Assembly (NCBI GenBank): GCA_049642385.1
Contig: JBAROU010000158.1
Span: 1 to 12,243 of the forward strand
Direction of reading: 5' to 3'
Source of the DNA: JBAROU01 sp049642385
GTDB taxonomy: Bacteria > Chloroflexota > Dehalococcoidia > DSTF01 > RBG-16-68-14
DNA: 12,243 nt
Part shown: one piece after another, positions 6,487-12,243 of the stretch
How the letters are laid out: each line of letters starts with the position of its first letter
Position numbering within the stretch: the first letter of the stretch is position 1
Notes under the pieces: generated by a model
Database searches by the model: none
What the model was told of the DNA's origin: nothing
What the model saw: the letters and a program-made list of their open reading frames with translations, nothing else
Made by a program: the position numbers and the translations under genes

Positions 6487-7173
6487 ATGGGTTTGCGGGA
6501 AGAAAAGAAGCTGCGGCAGCGGGAGACCATCCTGCTCGCTGCGATCGAGCTGTTCCGCGACCGCGGCTACGACGATACCCGCGTCCAGGACATCATCGAC
6601 CGGGTGCAGGTTAGCGAAGCGACGTTCTTCAACTACTTCCCCACCAAGGATGCGCTGCTCCAGGAGTACGCAACCGGCAGTCTCCAGGTGTATGCGACGC
6701 TGCTGCGCAAAGAGATCGATGACCAGACGCGCAGCGTCCCCGATCGCATCCGCGATCTACTCCGGATCATGGCGCAAGGGCTTGGAAAGGAAGATCGTCA
6801 GTTCATGGCTGTGGTCGCGACCCGCTCGCGCCTCTTCTTCGGTGGTGAGGGCGCCGTGTTCGAGCAAAAGGTTCTCGCGCAGAGCTTGCTCGCCAAGCTG
6901 TTTATTGAAGGCCAGGCTCGCGGTGAGATTCGCGCCGACCTCGATCCGCGCGTGCTGGCGGAGACACTGACGGGTGCATACACGTTTACGCTGGTCAACT
7001 GGTTTATCGGCCGTTGGGGGAATCCCGGTTCGCTCTTGGCACGCATGATGGGTGTTGCCGACATCATGCTTAGCGGCTGTCAAACGACGACCACCGGCGC
7101 AGGACAGCCAAGGAACGCCCGGAAGACGACGAAGACGGCGATGGGCGCATTGAGCAATGGAGGTGGGCGATGA
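6487..7173 (+). CDS. TetR/AcrR-family transcriptional regulator
   Basis: DNA-binding repressor-type protein of the TetR family. It is 228 residues from ATG 6487. The N-terminal domain has the typical helix-turn-helix at about 32-51, with recognition helix VSEATFFNYFPTKDALL, preceded by the classic ETILLAAIELFRDRGYDDTRVQDI. The C-terminal ligand-binding domain (about 65-200) is all-helical and does not show its ligand. A low-complexity polar tail (QTTTTGAGQP onward) ends the protein. ATG 6487 is preferred over ATG 6478 and TTG 6448 because the promoter would start transcription after both. The stop overlaps the next start (ATGA), so it is co-translated with the oxygenase and probably regulates it. 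The inducer may be the oxygenase substrate, which is inference. Confidence 0.93.
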   Translation: MGLREEKKLRQRETILLAAIELFRDRGYDDTRVQDIIDRVQVSEATFFNYFPTKDALLQEYATGSLQVYATLLRKEIDDQTRSVPDRIRDLLRIMAQGLGKEDRQFMAVVATRSRLFFGGEGAVFEQKVLAQSLLAKLFIEGQARGEIRADLDPRVLAETLTGAYTFTLVNWFIGRWGNPGSLLARMMGVADIMLSGCQTTTTGAGQPRNARKTTKTAMGALSNGGGR

Positions 7174-7949
7174 CCACGCTAATGGGAACCAAGGCTACGG
7201 TAGACGACGTTGTCGCGACGCTTGACCGCGACGGCTACGCAGTCGTCGAGAACCTGCTCACTAAGGACGAAGCGCGCGCGATCCGACAAGAGCTGGCGGA
7301 CGTCCTCGCCGCGACACCCCTTGGTCGCAACGACTTCGAGGGCACAAAGACCCGCCGCATCTACGCGCTCTTCGCAAAGACACGCGTCTTCGACGGCCCG
7401 GCGACGCACCCACTCCTGCTGGGTGTCCTCGACAAGGTGCTCGGGCCGAGCTACCAGCTCAGCGCGCCCGTGGGCATCGAGATTGGCCCGGGTGAGACCG
7501 CGCAGGCGCTCCACTACGACGACGTGATCTATCCGATCCCGCGGCCGCACTCTGAGCTCGTGCTGAACACGATGTGGGCGCTTGACGACTTTACGGAGGC
7601 GAACGGCGCCACGCGCGTCGTGCCCGGCAGCCATCGCTGGGTGGAGCAGCGCCCGGACGAGAACACACCGGTCGTTCTGGCGGAAATGCCGGCAGGTTCG
7701 GTGATGTTCTTCGTGGGCAGTTTGTTCCACGGCGGCGGTGCTAACAACACGGACCGCCCGCGCTTCGGCACGATTTTGGAGTACTCGGTCGGTTGGGTGC
7801 GGCCGCAGGAGAACCACATCCTCGCTGTGCCGCAGGACGCCGTGCGTACGCTACCAGCGCGACTCCAGGAGCTCCTGGGCTACAACATCCACCCGCCATT
7901 CGTGGGGTATGTGGACGGGCGTCATCCGCGTCGCGTGCTGGAGCGCTAG
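7170..7949 (+). CDS. Phytanoyl-CoA dioxygenase (PhyH) family oxygenase
   Basis: Fe(II)/2-oxoglutarate-dependent hydroxylase of the PhyH family; members hydroxylate acyl-CoAs, small metabolites or natural products. It is 259 residues. The iron triad is complete: His115 and Asp117 (LHYDD) and His187 (LFHGGGANNT); Arg198 (DRPRFG), eleven residues after the last histidine, is the expected 2-oxoglutarate anchor. GATRVVPGSHRW at 146-157 is also characteristic. The start overlaps the tetR stop by four bases, and GGAGG at 7159-7163 provides a good ribosome-binding site six bases before ATG 7170. An internal ATG at 7182 is possible but less well placed. The substrate is unknown; expression from the tetR promoter suggests an inducible catabolic or detoxifying role. 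Confidence 0.93.
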   Translation: MTTLMGTKATVDDVVATLDRDGYAVVENLLTKDEARAIRQELADVLAATPLGRNDFEGTKTRRIYALFAKTRVFDGPATHPLLLGVLDKVLGPSYQLSAPVGIEIGPGETAQALHYDDVIYPIPRPHSELVLNTMWALDDFTEANGATRVVPGSHRWVEQRPDENTPVVLAEMPAGSVMFFVGSLFHGGGANNTDRPRFGTILEYSVGWVRPQENHILAVPQDAVRTLPARLQELLGYNIHPPFVGYVDGRHPRRVLER

Positions 7950-7958
7950 GCGGTGCGA

Positions 7959-7986
7959 GCCGCGCCGAGCGTGCGGCGACGTTCTT
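7959..7986 (+). terminator. Weak terminator candidate after the oxygenase gene
   Basis: GCCGC at 7959-7963 can pair with GCGGC at 7973-7977 around a 9-base loop, followed by GACGTTCTTT with a short T-rich tail. The stem is short and the T-run is poor, so this is only a possibility. It lies between the oxygenase stop and the promoter of the next gene. Confidence 0.2.
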
Positions 7987-7999
7987 TGGTAGACATCGC

Positions 8000-8029
8000 T
8001 TGACAGTGGCGCGGCCGGTCTGGTACACG
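8000..8029 (+). promoter_or_regulatory. Promoter for the propeller lipoprotein operon
   Basis: TTGACA at 8000-8005 is a perfect -35 box; 18 bases later TACACG at 8024-8029 is a partial -10 box, preceded by TGG, giving an extended -10 element (TGNTANANN). The -10 ends 10 bases before ATG 8040 and there is no Shine-Dalgarno sequence in between, the same geometry as at tetR. This suggests a leaderless or nearly leaderless transcript. Confidence 0.5.
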
Positions 8030-8039
8030 GCTTCTTGCC

Positions 8040-9764
8040 ATGAGACCCGTGCGCTTTCTGCCACTCCTACTCCTGCTGGCGCTTGTCGTCGCCCTGGCGT
8101 GCGGCGACAACGATTCCAACGACGGCAAGCCTACCCAGCAGCCCGACCAAACCGCCGTCGCCGGTATAACTCCTGCGCCTGCGCTGGCGGCAGACGATTG
8201 GCCGATGTTCTCCGGCAGCCTCGAGCGTCTCGGCTACAACGCCAACGAGGCGGCGATCACGAAGGACAACGTGGCGAACCTCGTGATGAAGTGGAAGTTC
8301 CCGACCGGCGCGCCGGTCGCCGCCTCGCCCGCCGTCGCCACGATCGCAGTTCCGGGCGAAGGGCCGGTGCGCACGGTCGTCGTCGGCTCGTACGATGGGA
8401 ACGTGTACGCGATTCGCGCCGATGACGGTACCGAGCTGTGGCACTACAAAATAAAGCCGCACCCAGGCGTCTCGTACGGCGCGATCGCTTCGTCAGCGGC
8501 CGTCGCCCTCGTCGTCGGCCAGCAGCGCGTGTACGTGGGCGGCGGGGAGACAATGTACGCGCTCGACGCTGCGACAGGCGGCCTCCTCTGGCAATTCGAC
8601 GCCGGTACCGGCTGTACCACGTGCAGCCCGGCGGAAGAGCGCAACGAGATCCTCTCATCGCCGGCGGTGCTGCCCAGCCAGAATATGGTGCTCTTCGGCA
8701 TGGACGTCAACGATAACGACCCCGGTAAGGGCGGCTTTTACGCCGTGTCGGCCATCACCGGCACGCTGATCTGGTACTTCGACGTCGAGACGGGCATCGC
8801 CTGCGTGCCGAACGATGATGATGAGGTGCGCCGTTTCGATGGCTATCACTCCGCGCAGGAGCTCGGCCTGCCGGCCGACTTCTTCGCCACGCGCGACGGC
8901 TGTGACTTCGACCGTACAGAGACCGGCTGCGGCAGCGTCTGGTCGCCGGTCAGCGTCGATCAAGACCGCAAGCAGATTTTTTTCGTGACGAGCAATTGCG
9001 ATACGGACAACGATCCCAGCACGGCTGAGCCAGAGCCACCAATGCCTCAGTATGACGAGGCGCTCGTCGTACTCGACTACAATGGCGCGCCGGTGTGGAG
9101 CTGGCGCCCGCGCGAGGTGGACAACGACGACCTCGCGTTCGGCGCTGCGCCGAACCTGTTCTCGACGACCATCGACGGCAAGGATCGAGATGTCGTCGGC
9201 ATCGGCGGCAAGGACGGCACCTACTACCTGCTCGATCGCGAAGGCAAGAGCGTGCGTACTGATAAGATCAAACCGTACTGGCAGCGCAAGCTCGTGCCGG
9301 GCGGCGCGATCGGCGGGATCACTGGCACGCCTGCCGTGATGAACGGCGTGATCTACATCGGCACCGCCATCGGCGAGTCGGAGGACAACTTCCAGCAGCC
9401 GTCCGCGCACGCGCTCGACGCGAGCACGGGCGACATCATCTGGCAGTCGGACAAAACGTTCCCGTACTTCGGTGGGACGAGCGCGATTCCGGGTGTAGTG
9501 TTCATGGGCGGCGTCGACTTCCGGATCCGTGCGATCGACGCGGCGACGGGCGAGGTCATCCAGGCGTATCCGCTGGGCGGTCTCGGCTTCTCGCAGTCAG
9601 TCGTGGTCGATGGCGTCCTGTACGTGGGGTCGGGGTTCGGCGCGCAAGCCGCGGTCGATTCCAATGAAGCTGAGTCGCTCGCTAAGGCGCCCGCCGGCGT
9701 CCTGGCTTTCTGCGTGGAAGGAGTCCAAGGCTGTGAAGCAGCACCAACACCAACTGATGAATAA
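8040..9764 (+). CDS. PQQ-type beta-propeller lipoprotein (quinoprotein-like)
   Basis: Predicted extracytoplasmic lipoprotein of 574 residues with the fold of PQQ-dependent dehydrogenases. The N-terminus is a signal peptide (basic MRPVR, hydrophobic core, lipidated Cys21 in ALACGDN; the lipobox is not perfect, with Ala at -3). A polar linker leads to about eight propeller blades carrying the A-x-D-xx-TG-xxx-W motif, visible around 124-135, 173-184, 235-245, 345-355, 458-468 and 498-508. Eight further cysteines could form four disulfides. Cys192-Thr-Thr-Cys195 is not followed by His, so it is not a haem site. Acidic loops such as DVNDND (222-227) and DTDNDP (321-326) could bind calcium. Whether it binds PQQ and oxidises an alcohol, or is a structural propeller, cannot be told. 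It overlaps the next gene and is probably its partner. Confidence 0.88.
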   Translation: MRPVRFLPLLLLLALVVALACGDNDSNDGKPTQQPDQTAVAGITPAPALAADDWPMFSGSLERLGYNANEAAITKDNVANLVMKWKFPTGAPVAASPAVATIAVPGEGPVRTVVVGSYDGNVYAIRADDGTELWHYKIKPHPGVSYGAIASSAAVALVVGQQRVYVGGGETMYALDAATGGLLWQFDAGTGCTTCSPAEERNEILSSPAVLPSQNMVLFGMDVNDNDPGKGGFYAVSAITGTLIWYFDVETGIACVPNDDDEVRRFDGYHSAQELGLPADFFATRDGCDFDRTETGCGSVWSPVSVDQDRKQIFFVTSNCDTDNDPSTAEPEPPMPQYDEALVVLDYNGAPVWSWRPREVDNDDLAFGAAPNLFSTTIDGKDRDVVGIGGKDGTYYLLDREGKSVRTDKIKPYWQRKLVPGGAIGGITGTPAVMNGVIYIGTAIGESEDNFQQPSAHALDASTGDIIWQSDKTFPYFGGTSAIPGVVFMGGVDFRIRAIDAATGEVIQAYPLGGLGFSQSVVVDGVLYVGSGFGAQAAVDSNEAESLAKAPAGVLAFCVEGVQGCEAAPTPTDE

Positions 9765-10773
9765 GCCGCTTTGGTTAGGCGCGCTGGTCGTACTGGCGGG
9801 AGCGTTAATCGCGTTGGCTGCCTGCGGTGATAACAACGGTGGCAAGACCGTCGAGAAGCTGTTCAGCCCGCAGGGCAACGAGCTTGACGTCTACGATCTC
9901 GATACCGACGCGGCGACGGTCCTAATCGAATCGGCAAAGAACAACGTAAACGGGCAGGCCTGCCTGATGCCGGATGGCAGTGGCAACTTCCTGATGGCCG
10001 AGGACACGAACCAGCCGGACGAGCGCCAGGGCTGGGGCATCTTCTCGCCTGACGGCGTGCTCGTCGAAAAACTTCTGGAGCCGAAGACCACGGGCGAGGC
10101 GGAGCAGATCGAGCCCTCCGGCTGCGCGTTCGACTCGGAGGGACGTCTGTTCACCATCGACACCGGCACCGGCAGCTTTGACGCGACGGACGGCAAGCTG
10201 GTCCTCTATTTCCCGCCGGACTACAAGACGTCGTGTCTGCTGACCACCGAACTCCGTACCCCCGGCGACGTGGAAGTCGATGACGCAGGCGACGTGCTCC
10301 TCCCGGAGGCGGTGCCGCCGGGACGCGTGTTGCGCTTCGCCGGCCCATTCCCGGCCAGCGCGGATGAGTGCGACACGGTGAAGCCGGCGCAATCGACGTT
10401 TATCGAAGACACCGACCTCAATACGCCTCGTGGCATGGTCCGAGCTTCCAACGGCCACTGGTACATCTCGAGCGTGCTGCTGCCACCGGCGATCCGCGAG
10501 TACGACGCCGACGGCAACTTCGTGCGCGTCATCGCTGCGGGCGAGGACATCGGTAACCCGGCGGGCATCGCGGTTGCTTCGGACGGCACGATCTACTACG
10601 CCGATCTCGGTCTCGTCGAGAAGCCGCCGCCGGACTTCTTCGGCCCCGAGGAAGGCAAGGGCACCGTGCGCAAGGTGGCGTTCGACGCAAACGGCGAACC
10701 GTTGCCGCCGGTGATCATCGCGGACGGCCTCGACTACCCGGACTCCGTCTCGGTGCTCGCTGTCGCGCAGTAA
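9733..10773 (+). CDS. NHL/SMP-30-like beta-propeller lipoprotein
   Basis: Predicted surface lipoprotein of 346 residues. A signal peptide ends in a canonical lipobox, LAAC, with lipidated Cys31, followed by GDNNGG much like the CGDND of the upstream protein. The mature part is a beta-propeller of NHL type, with repeated P-x-G-hydrophobic and D-x-x-G strands around 128-143, 177-192, 232-247 and 276-291. Four further cysteines (77, 131, 168, 213) could form two disulfides. GTG 9733 is chosen because AAGGAG at 9718-9723 lies nine bases upstream; ATG 9757, whose ATG overlaps the upstream TAA, is the alternative and leaves the lipobox intact. Either way it overlaps the PQQ-type gene, so translation is coupled. 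The ligand or reaction is unknown; no catalytic residues are evident. Confidence 0.85.
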   Translation: MKQHQHQLMNKPLWLGALVVLAGALIALAACGDNNGGKTVEKLFSPQGNELDVYDLDTDAATVLIESAKNNVNGQACLMPDGSGNFLMAEDTNQPDERQGWGIFSPDGVLVEKLLEPKTTGEAEQIEPSGCAFDSEGRLFTIDTGTGSFDATDGKLVLYFPPDYKTSCLLTTELRTPGDVEVDDAGDVLLPEAVPPGRVLRFAGPFPASADECDTVKPAQSTFIEDTDLNTPRGMVRASNGHWYISSVLLPPAIREYDADGNFVRVIAAGEDIGNPAGIAVASDGTIYYADLGLVEKPPPDFFGPEEGKGTVRKVAFDANGEPLPPVIIADGLDYPDSVSVLAVAQ

Positions 10774-10831
10774 GGACGCCACGGTCGCGAGGCGCATCGG
10801 CCCGCCGCCCGCCCGCGTCGCACACCGTAGG

Positions 10832-10850
10832 GGCGGGTTTCAAACCCGCC
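10832..10850. repeat. REP-like palindrome GGCGGGTTT-C-AAACCCGCC
   Basis: A perfect 9-bp inverted repeat around a single C, within the context GTAGGGGCGGG to CCCGCCTGCC. This resembles the GTAGGGGCGGGTTT(C/G)AAACCCGCC element repeated through many environmental genomes, recalled from general knowledge and not searched. It sits between two convergent genes, where it could also act as a bidirectional terminator, although there is no U-tract. The rest of the 125-base gap shows nothing else. Confidence 0.6.
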
Positions 10851-10898
10851 TGCCACCGCTCATCGCCGGCGTCGTAGGTCAAGAGCGGGACCGTTGCT

Positions 10899-12098
10899 CT
10901 ACTGTTGACTGTCCGGCCACTGTGCCAACTTCGCCTGCAACGTCTTCGTCGAGCCGCTGCGCATAACGGTGAGCTCCACCGTGTCACCGACGTTCTTCGT
11001 GTTGATGTGATCCGCCACCTGCTGGATTGATGTGACAGCTTGGCCGTCGACCTTGGTGATCACGTCACCGCCTGTGGCCGGCGTTGAGCTCTGATTTGCA
11101 TCGCTTTGTGACGCGTACGCGCCGTGCAACCCCGCTTGGTCCGCTGGACTTCCTGGCGTCACGACGAGCAGGTACAGCCCGGACGAGACCGAGAGGTTCA
11201 GCTGCTTCGCCAGCTCGTCCGTCACGTCTTCTCCCGCGATGCCGAGCCATGGGTGGCTCACCGTCTGACCCGCAAGCATGTTGGACAGTGACGCTTGCGC
11301 GGCTTTGCTGGGTATCGCGAAGCCGACACCGACGTTGACTTCCTGACCGGTCGGGTTCTCCAGGGAGGAGACAACGCCGATCACGTCGCCCTGACAGTCG
11401 AGCAGCGGGCCACCGGAGTTGCCGGGGTTCACGGGAGCGTCGGTCTGGATCATGTTCGGGATCGGCCGCGAGCCGTTACCCGGGTCGAATGTCCGGCCCA
11501 GGGCACTGACGATGCCAGCCGTCAGTGTCGCTTCAAGATGAAACGGATTGCCGATCGCCAGCACCGAGTCGCCCACTCGCACCAGCGACGAATCCGCCAG
11601 CGTCGCCGGCGTCATAGCTGCGTTCGCACCGTTCACCTGAATCACGGCGAGGTCGCTGCCCGGATCGCTCCCTACCAAATGGGCCGGCGCGCTGGTTCCG
11701 TCCGCGAACCGCACCCGCAACGCGCTCGCATTGCCAGCGACGTGGTAGTTGGTGAGGATATGGCCCTCCGTATCGAGAACAATGCCCGTCCCTTCGCCTC
11801 GGGTCTGCTGTGCGAACGGGCCGCTGTTATCTGACGCGATATCGATCGCGACGACCGACGGCCGGATCTGTTCGTAGATGTCCGCGGCGGAGAGGCAGCC
11901 TGAGTCTGTTACCACCTGTCCCGAGGGCCGGCTGCTGCTCGCGCCGTCTGTGGTTGCTGCCGCCGTCGCTGTGGCCTCCGACGCGGGCTTGCCACTCGAG
12001 TCGTTCGGCCAGGCCGCGACGACTCCGATTGCAATCGCGAACCCCACCACGGCGCTCGCGAGCGCGATGACTGCGACGTTTCGAATATTCATGGACAT
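10899..12098 (-). CDS. HtrA/DegP-like serine protease with PDZ domain, membrane-anchored
   Basis: Extracytoplasmic quality-control protease of the trypsin-like HtrA (S1C) family, which degrades misfolded envelope proteins. It is 399 residues: an N-terminal membrane anchor at about 7-29, a low-complexity Ala/Thr/Ser linker at 33-64, a trypsin-like domain at about 70-270 and a single PDZ domain at about 283-395. The catalytic triad is complete: His119 (LTNYHV), Asp149 (GSDLAVI) and Ser228 (NPGNSGGPL). Cys68 and Cys235 could form a disulfide. The PDZ domain carries a polar insertion at about 326-343 (AYASQSDANQSSTPATGG). ATG 12098 is used; ATG 12092, with AGG eight bases upstream, is an equally plausible start and changes only two residues. 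The last gene on this side; nothing else is supported to the window end. Confidence 0.94.
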   Translation of the reverse strand: MSMNIRNVAVIALASAVVGFAIAIGVVAAWPNDSSGKPASEATATAAATTDGASSSRPSGQVVTDSGCLSAADIYEQIRPSVVAIDIASDNSGPFAQQTRGEGTGIVLDTEGHILTNYHVAGNASALRVRFADGTSAPAHLVGSDPGSDLAVIQVNGANAAMTPATLADSSLVRVGDSVLAIGNPFHLEATLTAGIVSALGRTFDPGNGSRPIPNMIQTDAPVNPGNSGGPLLDCQGDVIGVVSSLENPTGQEVNVGVGFAIPSKAAQASLSNMLAGQTVSHPWLGIAGEDVTDELAKQLNLSVSSGLYLLVVTPGSPADQAGLHGAYASQSDANQSSTPATGGDVITKVDGQAVTSIQQVADHINTKNVGDTVELTVMRSGSTKTLQAKLAQWPDSQQ

Positions 12099-12102
12099 GT
12101 CC
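12093..12102. promoter_or_regulatory. Palindrome over the protease start codon
   Basis: GGACATGTCC is a perfect 10-bp palindrome that includes the ATG at 12098 and lies just ahead of the ATG at 12092. As RNA it could at most fold weakly; as DNA it could be an operator half-pair. A 10-bp palindrome can arise by chance, so the function is speculative. Confidence 0.2.
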
Positions 12103-12193
12103 TGCCCCAGTGCTCTCCTCGGCGGCGCAAGCAGACGCGGAATGTTGACGCTGACTTCTATGCTGAGGATACGTCACCACGAACTGGCAAGTC

Positions 12194-12203
12194 GTTTCGA
12201 AAC
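12194..12203. promoter_or_regulatory. Palindrome GTTTCGAAAC upstream of the protease gene
   Basis: A perfect 10-bp palindrome about 95 bases upstream of the protease start, flanked by GTC and GCGAC. It is AT-rich in the centre compared with its surroundings and is placed where an operator could act. No promoter boxes could be assigned with confidence in this stretch, so the function is speculative. Confidence 0.2.
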
Positions 12204-12243
12204 TGCGACATTCCCCGCCGCGCACCGGCACGCCTCGTAGGGG

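Noticed and set aside
8613..8627. c-type haem-binding site in the PQQ-type protein
   Set aside because: The motif is CTTCS, lacking the His required after CxxC.
8655..9410. Minus-strand open frame of 251 residues
   Set aside because: Antisense of the PQQ-type propeller gene, with no motif and biased composition.
9922..10797. Minus-strand open frame of 291 residues
   Set aside because: Antisense of the NHL-type lipoprotein gene, whose signal peptide, lipobox and repeats are clear.
10715..10987. Small minus-strand frame reading through the palindrome (contains AGLKPAPT)
   Set aside because: The peptide is simply the translation of the repeat element, and the frame overlaps the ends of two real genes.

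Overview
This is a GC-rich, gene-dense bacterial chromosomal window. Eleven protein-coding genes are well supported and a twelfth, very small one is possible. I saw no rRNA, tRNA, CRISPR array, insertion sequence or phage gene. The gene mix, the extracytoplasmic beta-propeller lipoproteins and a GGCGGGTTT/AAACCCGCC palindrome of the kind scattered through many Chloroflexota genomes suggest an environmental, Chloroflexota-like bacterium. That placement is inference; no marker gene is present.

Layout. (1) Positions 1-1706: the N-terminal two thirds of an aldo/keto reductase on the minus strand, cut by the window edge, divergent from a UbiA-family prenyltransferase. (2) Positions 1715-4717: a c-di-GMP module. 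A membrane-anchored GGDEF diguanylate cyclase (minus) and an eight-helix HD-GYP phosphodiesterase (plus) diverge from a 190-base gap. The phosphodiesterase ribosome-binding site lies inside a perfect 7-bp hairpin. A possible 48-residue membrane protein follows. (3) Positions 4842-6385: ribose-5-phosphate isomerase B (plus) converges on selenide, water dikinase SelD (minus). (4) Positions 6448-7949: a TetR-type regulator overlaps by 4 bases a phytanoyl-CoA-dioxygenase-like Fe(II)/2-oxoglutarate oxygenase, behind a near-consensus promoter. (5) Positions 8000-10773: a PQQ-type beta-propeller lipoprotein overlaps an NHL-type beta-propeller lipoprotein, so the two are probably co-translated and share the outer membrane face. 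(6) Positions 10832-12098: the palindromic repeat sits between convergent genes, followed by an HtrA-like membrane-anchored serine protease with a PDZ domain (minus).

How the genes work together. The cyclase and phosphodiesterase probably set opposing directions of c-di-GMP signalling. The TetR protein probably controls the oxygenase, and perhaps its own promoter. The two propeller lipoproteins are probably partners. The remaining genes look like independent housekeeping units. Two strong promoter-like sequences (before tetR and before the PQQ protein) each place the start codon only about 10 bases after the -10 box, with no Shine-Dalgarno sequence, which points to leaderless transcripts. I recognise no clearly new multi-gene system. 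The best leads are the leader hairpin upstream of the HD-GYP gene, the propeller lipoprotein pair and the leaderless architecture.
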